A stretch of 64,000 nucleotides of DNA, from positions 93,896,836 through 93,960,835 of the forward strand of contig OY757915.1 of the NCBI GenBank assembly GCA_963585895.1, in the 5' to 3' direction. Shown here one piece after another: positions 35,329 through 45,959 of this stretch. This DNA comes from Sepioteuthis lessoniana. Its lineage: Eukaryota; Mollusca; Cephalopoda; Myopsida; Loliginidae. The translations under genes and the position numbers were made by a program. A model generated the notes under the pieces. It was not told the origin of the DNA. It ran no database searches and worked only from the letters and a program-made list of their open reading frames with translations. The stretch's first letter is position 1; the number at the start of each line of letters is the position of its first letter.

Positions 35329-35708
35329 ATGTGAGAGAGAGAGAGATAGAGACAGAGAGAGAAAGAGAGAGAGAAAGAAACTGTGTGAAACTGACTGTCA
35401 CTAAGTGCTGATTTTTAAAATAAATTGTTTATGTATATATATATATATGTGTGTGTGTATGTGTGAGAGAGAGAGATAGAGACAGAGAGAGAAAGAGAGA
35501 GAGAAAGAAACTGTGTGAAACTGACTGTCACTAAGTGCTGTTGACACTATATCAACACTTTAAAGACTTAGATCAACAAAGAACAAACGCTTTAAAAACT
35601 TAGATCAATAAAGAGCAAATGCTCTATCACCAATATTGAACACTTTTTCATTTATCAAGAACGTTTTTGAAATAAATTGTTTATATATATATATATATAT
35701 ATATATGT

Positions 35709-35762
<54 letters not shown>

Positions 35763-35890
35763 GGGTGAAACTGATTGTCACTATGTGCTGTTGACACTAT
35801 ATGAACACTTTAAAAACTTAGATCAACACAGAACAAATGCTCTATCACTTTTTCTTTATAAACATAGCAAACTAAAGAACTATATTATTA
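35018..35890. repeat. Compound array: unique spacer plus (TA)n(TG)n(GA)n
   Basis: Three or four units share AGCAAATGCTCTATCACC, AATATTGAGCAC, CAAGAACGTTTTT, a TA/TG/GA microsatellite block, and GAAACTGACTGTCACTAAG. Microsatellite length differs between units. Related words also occur near 15540. Confidence 0.85.
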
Positions 35891-35999
35891 ATAAGTAGAC
35901 AGACAGATAAACACATTGACAGAATGTGTGATTATTTATATACAGAACAATCTGTCTATATACATATGTTAATATAAGGATAGACTTATATTTCAGGAA

Positions 36000-36110
36000 C
36001 TGTGCTTGAGTGGTTGCGAGTAATTAAATCTTGCTAGATCATTCGCTCAAGTAGTGAGTTTGATTCCCACTGAGTGGACTTCTCGTCGGGTCTTACTAAT
36101 CTAAGCTTGA
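36000..36110 (+). repeat. tRNA-like sequence, probably a SINE head
   Basis: TTGAGTGGTTGCGAG (A-box-like) and GAGTTTGATTCCCAC (B-box-like) are about 45 bases apart, with a possible long variable arm between. No clean acceptor stem, so I do not call a tRNA gene. Confidence 0.35.
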
Positions 36111-36639
36111 TAAACGACTATATAGCCTAGTCGGCTAAAATACCATGGTTTTCACGTTAACAAATAGGATACTATTCTAGTAACGGTACTCGTCTATGCC
36201 CAAAGGGGTCTGCGGATCTCAACTCTAACTCACCTGACAACCAACTCCCAACTTCTCAATTTTTCGACTGACTACTTTTCTAATCCGCTAATTTTTATAT
36301 ATTCTAAAATTAGTGTAATGTCATCTCACTAAGTTATTGCGTCATATCATCAACATCATCATCACACGTGTCCTTAACTTTCATTATGTTTTTATTTTAC
36401 CATAATCAAACTTTCTTATTTACATTCGGCCTTCCTGTCCCAAAATGACAGGTGATCTCATTGTACCATAGCCATGATATGGCTATGTGTGAAACGTACA
36501 TCGAATGTCCATAAAGATAGAACATAGGAATCTCGAAACACGAAAAACACTTACGACTTCTTTGTTCAGGTACGAAACTTTTTATTACCTTTGAGTTTAA
36601 AGGTTCTTCGACATAAGGAGAGAGAGGCACAATATTTCT
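36111..36639. other. No gene seen
   Basis: AT-rich DNA without recognisable elements. Confidence 0.4.
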
Positions 36640-36900
36640 ATTCCGGCCTTTTCATCTGCCCACCCCCAACACGTGTGGCACCCGCCACAAAGGCCTCTGC
36701 GAGCAAGCGAAAGTCAACCGTCTCGTTCGGTGTCCAGTTCTCAACTCTACTAACTTTCTTCAAATTCCAAAAATCCTCCGCGCGCTTTCGGTGCGTGGCG
36801 TCATTCGCACTTGCTAGCCCCCGTTTCCCATCTCGGGCTATTGTGACATCTCTGAGTGATACGTCCGCTCTGCGCGCGCGCATGAACACCTGTGTTAATG
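36640..36900. promoter_or_regulatory. CpG-rich patch, possible promoter or exon
   Basis: CpG density is far above the surrounding AT-rich DNA (for example TCCGCGCGCTTTCGG and CTGCGCGCGCGCATG). Open frames exist on both strands, including 93 codons on the minus strand (36638-36919), but none shows a known domain. It may be a host promoter or first exon, or an unmethylated repeat. Confidence 0.3.
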
Positions 36901-37170
36901 TTGAACCTAAGTAACCCATGCACTGAACCGAAAGGTCCTCAGCCTAACTAAACCCAAAGGCATGAAACGAAATCCCTCGGCCATTATATTACATCCTGTC
37001 ATATGTTTGCACACGCTTGACCTTTCCATTTTTACTTTCATTTTCACTCAAAGATTTTAGCGAACTTAAAAGACACCTGAATAATTTGGGATCTGACCAA
37101 ACTAAATAATGAAATAACTAATACAATTAACCATCACAATAATTATTTTATAGCAAAATAAGCCGACTAA

Positions 37171-37407
37171 TTGGCATAATGTTTAGAAGGTTCACCAATG
37201 ACCCGGGAGACCGGGATTCAATCACAGATCGAGTCATACCAAAGACTCAAAAAATGGTACTTGATACCTCCTTGTTTAATACTCAGCATTATAAGGTATG
37301 TATACAGGGTAAAGAGAATCAATGCAGGGAAAGGAGTAATACCACAGTGAAGTAGTAATTGAAAAAGGAGCTTTCGAGTCGCCCTCGACTACGGTCGCCA
37401 ACTTTAC
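37171..37407 (+). mobile_element. SINE-C copy
   Basis: Head TTGGCATAATGTTTAGAAGG, B-box remnant GGATTCAATCACAG, body TCAGCATTATAAGGTA, end CGACTACGGTCGCCAACTTT. It joins directly to a 5'-truncated HRT. Confidence 0.85.
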
Positions 37408-37892
37408 AAGCATTTCTGCAGAGGGGTAACAACCCTCCCCACCGACGAGTGTCCTGGCAACGACACGAAACTGCGTCTGATAGTGAGTCTCCAGTCCTGG
37501 ACCTTTGGGGAATACCTCTTCATAGTCATTACTCCCAGGTCTACTCCGACCCATAATAAGGATCCATGTATGGGTTGATTAGAACTATTTGATCATTTAC
37601 AATACTTGAAACCATTTAACTATGAACAGGCAAATGACTGTTTCAATGAATTATTAATATTACAAGGTAAAACTTGGAACCATAACTGTATGCAATCGAA
37701 TGAACAACGCTGAATAGAATTGCTAGTGTTAAATAGCAATACTTGAAATCATTTAATTGGCTCGTTTAAAATTTGTTGAGTAAAAACTATTCGTTTACAA
37801 ACCATATATATTTAATATGCATGTATAAACAGAATTAGGCATTAAATAGCCTACAAGGGTTGATAAGCCGTAAAACACAATCAACCAACGAC
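37408..37892 (+). mobile_element. 5'-truncated HRT copy
   Basis: Begins inside the head at ATTTCTGCAGAGGGG. Short 71-bp-type body, tail with CATGTATAAACAGAATTAGG and an altered hairpin (GGCATTAAATAGCC ... GGGTTGATAAGCC). Confidence 0.75.
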
Positions 37893-38055
37893 TATATGCA
37901 ATATTATTCCCTGGGAAATCCCCCTTGGTAAACGTAGGAACCCCTTTACCCTCCCAGTTATAGGTTAAATTGTACCACGACTGTCCCCGTACAAAAATAG
38001 CTTTAGAATTAAATAATCCACAAAGGTTGAAATACCATTACAAACAAACAGACCA
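37893..38055 (+). mobile_element. 5'-truncated SINE-B copy
   Basis: Starts near CCTGGGAAATCCCC, with CTCCCAGTTATAGGTTAAAT and a decayed tail hairpin (TTAAATAATCC ... GGTTGAAATACC). Confidence 0.65.
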
Positions 38056-38415
38056 AACAAGAGAAATCCAACTCACAGACATTAAAACATTTTATAGATA
38101 GATATTTGGAGGGTGCCATTAATCTTAACAAAATTATTTTCGGGTGCATGTGCACACGAGGGTGGATCCACCCTACCAATTCAAGGGATGAATGATTGGA
38201 TAATTTCATGATTGAATAACTTCTGCAAACTATACTCGTGAGGAATTTCGGGCATGCATCGTGATAGCGAGTAAAGATCAGGGATGACGCATCATTCAGG
38301 GAAGAATCAATTGGGAAAATTATCAGTTCGGAATGGATCCTAAAATAATTTGACACACGCTCGGATCCTGGAGTCAGTGTAAAATGCTCACTAACGTATT
38401 CTACTAAGGAAGCTT
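38056..38415. other. No gene seen
   Basis: Apparently single-copy sequence. The minus-strand frame (38009-38356) has no recognisable domain. Confidence 0.35.
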
Positions 38416-38935
38416 AAAACAATTTAAAACCAACACTTAGTAAAGATAAGTTTGGCTCAAAAGAGTTTACATATCAAATTCTGACTCAAAATAATTTATT
38501 CTCAAAGCTTTCTTTAAAGTAATCAGTATGAGACAACTGGCTCAAAATTATTTCAATCTCACCTCTGACTCAAAATAATTTATTCCAAAAACTTTTTTCC
38601 TAATTTCAGGTGATTTCCATCTCAAATTCGGCTCAAAATAATTCTTTTTTTTTTACCTGTATTTGACACATCATCGAGTTGATTTACATCAGAAATCCGG
38701 CTCAGAATAATCTATTCTTGAGTTGTTTCTTTTAAATAATCCGTATTTAACAATTAACTTTACACCCTACATCCCACCTAAAATGATTTATTCTTGAAAG
38801 TTTCTTCAACTTAATCCATATTCGACGCATGGATCAAGGAGATTTACATCTCAAATCCGGCTCAGAATAATCTATTCCAAAAACTCTTTTCAAAGTAATC
38901 CGTATTCGACATTTGGCGCAAGGTGATTAATACAC
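38416..38935. repeat. Degenerate minisatellite, about 90-100 bp units
   Basis: The words GGCTCAGAATAATCTATTC, AAAGTAATCCGTATTCGAC and GATTTACATCTCAAATCCGG recur five or six times with considerable decay. Confidence 0.7.
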
Positions 38936-39036
38936 ACCGATTAAACCGTTGTTTTAGTTCAGGTAAGCAGGAAGTCTTCAACTGACACTGTCTTCACTTG
39001 GTTCGTTACGTTCTATTGAATGTTCTCAAATGTTCC

Positions 39037-39418
39037 TAGACTAGTCGGCTGGTGCTGTAGAATACACTGACTGCTTCTCCGCAGAGAGATAAAACTCCGC
39101 CAACGAGTGTCCTGGATATGACACGAAACAATCTGATGGTGAGGTTCCAGTAATGCTGGAGCTTTGGGGGGGGGTACAAGTATCCCTTTATTGCCATTGA
39201 TCCCAGGTCCACCTGATAGGGTCCTATCAATGGGTCAAATAGAAATAAACTCTGTACTTATACTAAATTGAATTGTTTGAAATAGAAGTATTTTTGACAT
39301 TGAAACTGTGAACTTATGTTAAACTAAATTGTTTGAAACAGAACTGTTTATATGTATAAAAATGGATTTCGCATTAATGACCTACAATGGTTGATGTGTC
39401 ATAAAACCAAACCAAACC
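39037..39418 (+). mobile_element. HRT copy with exact target duplication
   Basis: Complete head, short body of two or so 50-60 bp units, and tail (GCATTAATGACC ... GGTTGATGTGTC, stem partly decayed). Flanked by AAATGTTCC at 39028-39036 and 39419-39427. Confidence 0.8.
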
Positions 39419-39540
39419 AAATGTTCCAAAATGGTGGTCATGGAGCTGGGTTTTCCTTTTATTTATTTGTCTTTTTCTTAGGGACAGGAAATTGTCATAA
39501 GAACTCAGATTAGAGGAATGCTTTCATAGGAAATGGTGCA

Positions 39541-39727
39541 CTACTTGGACGCTAACTAAACGGCTCGAGAAGAAGCTAGACGGCAATTACACAAGAATGT
39601 TGCGAGCAATATTGAACAAGTCCTGGCAGCAACACCCTACAAGGCACCAACTATACGGCCAGCTGCTTCTCACCACGAAAACTATCCAAGTTAGACGAAC
39701 CAGAAACGTAGGACACTGCTGGAGAAG
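39541..39727 (+). mobile_element. LINE-R internal fragment lacking its 3' end
   Basis: Encodes the TLTKRLEKKLDG...YTR block, NKSWQQHPTRHQLYGQ, and VRRTR with HCWRSWE, then stops at CACTGCTGGAGAAG and joins a minus-strand SINE-B. Losing the 3' end is unusual for a LINE insertion. Confidence 0.75.
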
Positions 39728-39870
39728 CTGGGAGGATAAGGGGGTTCATACCTTTCCCAAGGGTATTTGCCCGAAAGTGAACGTAATAGCGCGACTGGAG
39801 TACGAACTCGCGTACTACGATTCCGCAGTCCATCGCTTTAACCATTACACCACGAGGACACCCCCAATCC
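39728..39870 (-). mobile_element. SINE-B 5' half, minus strand
   Basis: Carries the tRNA-like head (CATTACACCACGAGGACA at the right edge, B box GGAGTACGAACTC) and body up to CTGGGAGGATAAGG. The tail is missing because it meets the LINE-R piece. Confidence 0.8.
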
Positions 39871-39945
39871 AATAAGAGGAATTTATTCCAATACAGTTAA
39901 AATGTATTGAGTAACTAGTGTCAACTTTTGGATTTGGGTTTCGTT

Positions 39946-41690
39946 TGATTTGGTTTGGTTTGGTTTTAGGGTATATTAACCCTTGAAGGTTATTTAACGC
40001 AAAATCCTGTTTATACATACATATTAAATATATGTGATTTGTTGATAACAACGAGGCTGAGTTCATTTTTTTTGCTCACAGTTAAATAGTTTCAAGTATT
40101 TCTATCTAATACAAATAATTCTATTTTCTATTAATCATTTGTTTGCACACAGTTAAATGGCTTGAAGTTTTGCTATTTAACAGTAGCAATTTAACATCAG
40201 TCATTTGTTTGCACATATTTAAATAGACATATATGATATGTAAGAGATTAGTTTGTTGGTAATTTCATTTTGTTTGTTTGTTTGTTTGTTTGTTGCATAT
40301 CAACCCTTGAAGGTTATTTAATACCAAATCCATTTTTATACAAATGGACACTTCTATTTCAAACAACTAAGTTTAGAATAAGTACACAGTTTAATATAAA
40401 AAAAACTTTTCTCTTTCAAGCTATTCGGTTTAGTCAAACAGTTCTATTTCAAACTATTCAGTTTTGTATAAGCATAGTTTTTATCCACAGACAGTTAAAT
40501 TTCAAAACAGTTCTATTTCAAATAATTCAGTTTTGTGTAAGTACAGTTTCAATTTCAAAAACAGTTCTATTTCAAACAATAGTTTTGCATAAGTACGCAG
40601 TTTATATGTCAAAAGAGTTCTATTTCGAGCAGTTCAGTTTAGCATAAGTATACCGTTGAAACATCGAAACAGTTCTATTTCAAGTAATTCAGTTTATCAT
40701 AAGTACGCAGTTTAGTTCTATTTGACCCACTGACAGGACCCTATCAGGTATTACCACTCTGGGACAGAGTGGACAAGGGAGCGATGGCAATGAAAGGGTG
40801 CTCCGCATTTCTCAAAGCTCTGGTATTCCTGGTACTCCACTATCAGATTGTTTAGTGTCACATCCAAGACTCTCGTTAGGGGGTGGTTCAGTGTTTTCTA
40901 CAACCCCAGCCGACTGGGCAAAATTTCATTTTTAAATGAGTTCGAAATAATTTGTTTTCTCACTAGTATTGTTATTGTTTCTACACACTTAAATGGTTTC
41001 AATTATTGCTATCTAACACTTACAATTCTATTCAATATTAATCATTTGTTTGAACTCAGTGAAGTGGTTAATTAATTATTGTTATCAAATACTTATAATT
41101 CTATTCAGTACTTATAATTTTTCGCAGACAGTGAAGTGGTTACAAGTATTGCTATTTAATACTAATTATTCTATTCAACATTACTCATTTGTTAGCCTAC
41201 AGTTAAATGTTTCCAAGTATTATTATATACAACTAAATTAAACAATCAAGCATCTGACATTCGTTTGCACACAGTTAAATGATCAAACTGTTCTATTTCA
41301 AACAATGAAATTTAGCATAAGTCAACAAAGTTAAATGGTTCCTTGTATTGTTATGTATCACTAACAATTCAATGAAACATCAGTCATTTGTTTACACACA
41401 GTTAAACGATCAAACTGTTCTATTTCAAACAATGAAACAGTTCTATTTTCAAAGACATCATTTTAAGACGAGTCATTTGTTTGCATTTAGTACTATTTGA
41501 CCCATATATATGACCTTATAAAGTGCTACCACCCCGAGCCAGAGTTGGCCAGGGAGCTATGGCGATGAAGGAGTACTCTGCATTCTCCAAAGCTCTACCA
41601 TTACTGGAACCTCACCATCAGATTGTTTATTGTCATATCCAGGACACCCGTTTCGGATATTTTTTGCAGGGGTAATACCCCTTTCTCAAC
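39946..41690 (-). mobile_element. Outer HRT copy (71-bp subfamily), minus strand
   Basis: Tail at 39950-40020 (GGTATATTAACCC ... GGTTATTTAACGC), body from 40070 to 40260 and again from 40935 to about 41470, then head to about 41690. The body is interrupted by another HRT copy at 40272-40921. Confidence 0.8.
40272..40921 (-). mobile_element. Inner HRT copy nested in another HRT, with exact 11-bp target duplication
   Basis: AATTTCATTTT lies at 40261-40271 and again at 40922-40932, and the outer body resumes after it. On its own strand the element begins TGCCCAGTCGGCTGGGG and ends in the hairpin plus (CAAA)n. Its body is the 50-60 bp type, so one subfamily has inserted into the other. Confidence 0.9.
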
Positions 41691-41699
41691 TTTATTAAT

Positions 41700-41795
41700 T
41701 TAAAAGTAAACGTAATGACAACAATGGAGTTCGAACTCACTTGCTTCAAGGCCACAAACCAACACTTTAACCCTTACATCACTTGGACCCCCTCC
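41700..41795 (-). mobile_element. SINE-B 5' head fragment, minus strand
   Basis: AAAGTAAACGTAATGACAAC, B box GGAGTTCGAACTC, and head ending CCTTACATCACTTGGACCC. It follows the outer HRT head directly. Confidence 0.65.
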
Positions 41796-42381
41796 TTCTG
41801 TTGAATTTTACCAGAGCTGTCTCAAAAGCGTTAACATATTTTTAAAAAGTGAGAAGATAAAAAAAGCATGACGTGTTTGTCTACATCTTCTTTTGTCACC
41901 TGAACAATGTTTGGCTTGAATATGAAATGCTTGAATGATAACAAGCAAAAACTTCCATACATGTAAATAAAGGGGAATGAACTTCCGAAATGCGTTACAA
42001 ATATGACTGACATTAGATAAAAATAATGCATTGCTCTTTTGATGAACTAAAAAGAAAAGAAAAGTTTAAACAAAGAACATCAATTTCAAATATTTAAATT
42101 GATTTTAAGAATATACATAATTTCTTATTTTCCCTGTAGTATAGATTTTTAAAAAATAAAATAATTTCAGCGTTCCAACATATTTTCTTTAACACATTTC
42201 GGAACTGGATTTTTTTTTTCTTCAAGTGTTAACTATCTAAAATGCAAATACGAACAGTTCAGCACTAAAACGTTCCTATGTGACGTAAGCGAAGATGTCA
42301 GCACAAATCCTATTTGGGACCAAAATATCCCGCCAAGAATATATTATGTCCACTAGGTAAAAGTATGAAATATAATTTTAG

Positions 42382-42383
<2 letters not shown>
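41796..42383. other. No gene seen
   Basis: AT-rich DNA. The 66-codon minus-strand frame at 41831-42031 has no recognisable domain. Confidence 0.45.

Positions 42384-42451
<68 letters not shown>
42384..42451. repeat. (TA)n microsatellite
   Basis: More than 30 TA units. Confidence 0.95.
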
Positions 42452-42458
<7 letters not shown>

Positions 42459-42536
42459 TCATAAAATGATTATATATATATGTATTATACGCATATAATA
42501 TATTATACGCATATAAGTTCTTTCTATGCATTTCGT

Positions 42537-42736
42537 ATACTCCTATGGAACTCCACATATGGCCGAGCAAAAGCAGGACGACCAGCTCGAACATACATAC
42601 AGCAACTATGTGAGGATTCGGGATGTAGCCCTGAAGACCTGCCGGAGGTAATGAATGATAGGGAAAAGTGGCGAGAGAGTGTCAGGGATATCCGTGCTTG
42701 TGGCACGACATGATGATGATGATGATGATGATGATA
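42537..42736 (+). mobile_element. LINE-R 3' end fragment
   Basis: Encodes YGRAKAGRPARTYIQQLCED, then GCSPEDLPEVMNDREKWRES and VRDIRACGTT, a stop, and an (ATG)n tail. The frame is open for the whole fragment, so it is among the youngest LINE-R pieces here. Full-length reverse transcriptase sequence is absent. Confidence 0.9.
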
Positions 42737-43785
42737 TATAGCTATATACGGTGGTACAGAGGAGATGACCAATTGTGAAATGGCTACTATTCAGCCCCAG
42801 GAAGAGAAATATATGTCTGGTAGTTATTAATTCGGACTTGGGGATCTTAGCATTTTTTTCTCTAACATTTCATTTTCTTTTCTATTTCTTTGAAGCCATG
42901 GTGCTGTGGACGATAGAATATCTTGTGTTTGCCTTCGACATTTATGTAAAGAATAACGAGTTTGTTACAGCAGTTAGGCGTGAATTTCGACGTCACTTCA
43001 ACATTCATCGAAATCAGTCAGTTCCCACCCACAAGACAATCATACGTTGGATTAATGCACTTCGCACACAAGGTACAATATTGGATATGAGACTGGTGGA
43101 GGCCACACAAACAGTACCTACACATAGAAAACGTGGAAAATGTCAGACAAGCTATGCTGCGGAGTCTCAATCGATCTGTTCGGAGGCATCCATTGCACTT
43201 GGCGTCGATAATCGATCAGTAAGGCGTATATTGCATAAAGACCAGCAAATTAGTTGTTTCCCAGTAGTTGAAACCGAAGAGGCTTAACTTCGCAGGTAAG
43301 ATTAAAACAATTTTGAAGCAAATGACAATCCCATCTTGTTAATGTGATGAAGCTCATTTTGATCTTAATGGCAAGGTGAATCGACAGAACTGTCGTTGTT
43401 ATCGGGCTCTTCAAAATCCGAGAGAACTGCATGCAAAACAACTGCAAAAACCAAAAATGACGGTCTGCTGTGTTGTTGGTAAAGTTGCAATCATTAGTCC
43501 TTAGTTTTTGAATACAATAATGGAAATACTGTGACTGTGAACTCTAAGCGCTACAACAAGATGATCAACAACTTCTTTGTACCTTAATTATGACAAAACT
43601 GTGTGCTTATCCGACGTGTGTGGTTTCAGCAGGACGGAGCAACGGCTAGAGCATCAAAGGACTTGCTTTGTCCTCTCTTTGGTGACCCCCTCTCATTTCC
43701 TGGTTTGCTGACTCTCCTTGTCCCTCTCTGTCCCTTGATTTGTCCATTTGTGATTATATCATGCGGGGATGTCTCAATGCACGTA

Positions 43786-44668
43786 CGTGGTGCCTTCAAT
43801 AAGTTTCCAGACTTTTTTGTACTGGCATTTAGAATTGTCGTAGACACTTGAAAATTCAGTATCTTATTGCTATACATCTTAAGAGATGGTTGACTAATTT
43901 TTATGATTTCAGATTCAAATGAACAGCTACAGCAGCAATTCGAATACACCCTACTAAAACCTGATTGTCACACCTGGTGAATTTCAAAATTGCAATCTGG
44001 ACGTGAGAACACTTTAGATAAACAATATGCAATAAAATTGTTTTTTAAACTTGGAAAAAATGCCACTGAAACGTATGGAATGTTTCAGATTGCTTTTTGA
44101 TCATCTTGCATGAATCGACCATAAGTTTTTAAGAGATTCAAGGATGGCACGGAGCTTGTGAAGGATGATGAGAGGTGTGAGAGGAGTAAGCAAGTCAATA
44201 CACCAGAGTTGATTGGCCAAAGGGTTAGGTTTAGGATTACTATGTTGAGGTTTTAATGGAGTTCAGGAAGAGATTCCTAGGGAAGAGGCCAGCACTCTAG
44301 AAATCGGGTCAGTGGCATTTCCACCAGGACAATACACCAGTCCACAATTTCATCCTTTTCACAGACTATTTGACCAAGATGGGCATCAAGACACTTCCAG
44401 ACGTTGCTCCCTGTGACTTTTGGTTATTCCCTAAGCTCAGAAGCTGTCGTTATGAGACAATTGAGGAGATGAAAGAGGCTGTGACGAAGGTCATTGACAC
44501 GCTCACACAAGAGGACTTCCATGGAGCATTCCAGAAGTTTTTTGAACGGTACAACAAGTGCATTGCAGCCAGAGGTGATAACTTCGAAGGGGACTAGAGT
44601 TTGATGTATGTACTATCAATAAAAGTGCCCATATGAAAAAAGTCTGGAAACTTATTTAATGATCCTCG
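43786..44668 (+). mobile_element. Internally deleted mariner element
   Basis: The ends CGTGGTGCCTTCAATAAG and (read inward) CGAGGATCATTAAATAAG, then a shared TTTCCAGACTTTTTT, are terminal inverted repeats. TA is duplicated at 43784-43785 and 44669-44670. At 883 bp it is shorter than a typical 1.3-kb mariner. The inserted TA lies in the outer transposase codons for LKAR|MYDHK, so removing the mariner plus one TA restores continuity of that segment. Confidence 0.9.
44040..44597 (+). pseudogene. mariner transposase remnant
   Basis: N-terminal remnants KLGKNATETY-like and RFKDGTELVKDDERCER are followed, after an internal deletion, by WHFHQDNTPVHN and LPDVAPCDFWLFPKL. The C-terminal part is intact to the ARGDNFEGD stop (YETIEEMKEAVTKVIDTL, FQKFFERYNKCIA). 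The second and third catalytic Asp (HQDN and PCD) are present but 29 rather than 35 residues apart, because the HPPYSP-type loop is missing. Confidence 0.85.
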
Positions 44669-44942
44669 TATGTATGATCATAAGCCCCGTACACTGGAGG
44701 ATTTGAAAGAAGCTATTCGCGAGGAAGTTGCCCAAATTGACAGAGTAATACTTTAGAGAGTGGATGCCAACTTTCAAGAACACCTTCAGAAATGAATCTA
44801 TGAAAACGGATTCCAAAATGAAGGATATTGTTTTAAAACTTAAATTTGTCAAATGCTAATTCAATGGGAACACAGTGATGTCAATAGAATTTGTTCGAAA
44901 CCAAATTTAATTATTTTGTTAAATTTTCAAAATCGCTCCATC

Positions 44943-44944
<2 letters not shown>

Positions 44945-45036
<92 letters not shown>

Positions 45037-45124
45037 TTGTGTGTTTATATGTATTTATATTATCTACATACATAATGTTGATGGATAGAACAACACATGC
45101 GTTGCAAACAAAGCCTTCATCAGA

Positions 45125-45190
<66 letters not shown>
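44945..45190. repeat. Two (TA)n arrays with (TG)n
   Basis: (TA)n at 44945-45018 runs into TG to about 45036. A second (TA)n lies at 45128-45190. A short unique stretch separates them. Confidence 0.95.
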
Positions 45191-45192
<2 letters not shown>

Positions 45193-45254
45193 CGCTCGTA
45201 GCGTAATTTTTATCATGGTAGAAATGGGACACTGTGACACGAGTTCAAATCCTT
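45191..45254 (+). repeat. tRNA-like sequence abutting an HRT copy
   Basis: GGCGCTCGTAGCGTAA is A-box-like and CGAGTTCAAATCC is B-box-like, about 45 bases apart. It probably is a SINE head truncated by the TA array or by the HRT insertion. Confidence 0.45.
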
Positions 45255-45825
45255 TGGCCCAGTCAGCTGGGGCTGTAGAATACACTGACTGCACCTCTGC
45301 AGTGGGGTAAGACCCACCCCCAACGAGTGTCCTGGATATGACACTAAACAGTCTGATGGTGAGGTTCCAGCAGTGCTAGAACATTGGGGAATGTGGAGTA
45401 CCCTTTCATTGCCATTTCTCCCAGGTCCACTCTGGCCGGGAGTGGTAACACCTAATAGGGCCCTATCTATGGGTTAAATAGAACTAACAGCATACTTATG
45501 CTAAACTGAATTGTTTGAGTACGCTGAATAGCTTGAAATAGAAATGTTTTTCACAATTAAAACGTACTTACATTTAAACTGCGTGCTAATGCTAAACTGA
45601 ATTATTTGAAATAGAACTGTTTTTCGACATTAAAACTGTATTTGCCCTTAACTGAATTGTTACATATAACTGCTTGAATAGTTTGAAATAAATGTTTTTG
45701 ACAATTAAACTGTGTACTTACGCTAAACTGAATTGTTTTTAATAGAACAGATTATTTACATAAAAATGGATTTGGCGTTAAATAACCTACAAAGTTTGAT
45801 ATGCCATAAAACCCACCAAACCAAA
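45255..45825 (+). mobile_element. HRT copy, complete head and tail
   Basis: Stem 1 arms are CAGTCAG and CTGACTG, both changed relative to CAGTCGG/CCGACTG yet still fully complementary. The body has four or more 50-60 bp units. The tail hairpin is GGCGTTAAATAACC ... GATATGCC, where GGCGT/ATGCC pairs through a G-U. No clear target duplication. Confidence 0.8.
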
Positions 45826-45849
45826 CCAATACATTTGTGACATAACATG

Positions 45850-45854
<5 letters not shown>

Positions 45855-45887
<33 letters not shown>

Positions 45888-45911
45888 GTGTGAGAGATAG
45901 TTTTATAACTA

Positions 45912-45946
<35 letters not shown>
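45855..45946. repeat. (TA)n and (CT)n microsatellites
   Basis: (TA)n at about 45855-45883 and (CT)n at about 45917-45946. Confidence 0.95.
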
Positions 45947-45948
<2 letters not shown>

Positions 45949-45959
45949 ATATGTATATG

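Larger units (their letters stand above)
42898..44836 (+). pseudogene. IS630/Tc1-type transposase pseudogene split by a mariner
   Basis: Begins at ATG 42898 (MVLWTIEYLVFAFDIYVKNN). An HTH region contains HKTIIRWINALRTQGTI and ASIALGVDNRSVRRILHKD. The first catalytic Asp is in CDEAHFDLNGKVN (near 43340), the second in VWFQQDGATA (near 43623), and the third region is SLDLSICDY (near 43730). The reading frame is interrupted by several frameshifts and stops. At 43784 a mariner interrupts it. The C-terminal part resumes at 44671 (YDHKPRTLEDLKEAIREEVA ... YENGFQNEGYCF). Terminal repeats were not found. Confidence 0.85.

Noticed and set aside
36000-36110. Serine- or leucine-type tRNA gene with long variable arm
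   Set aside because: The arms do not close and the sequence continues without a terminator; kept only as tRNA-like.
36638-36919. 93-codon protein gene on the minus strand
   Set aside because: No domain, signal or splice support; open frame is explained by CpG-rich base composition.
45191-45254. Functional tRNA gene
   Set aside because: A- and B-box-like words are present, but no proper acceptor stem or anticodon arm could be drawn; a SINE head fits better.
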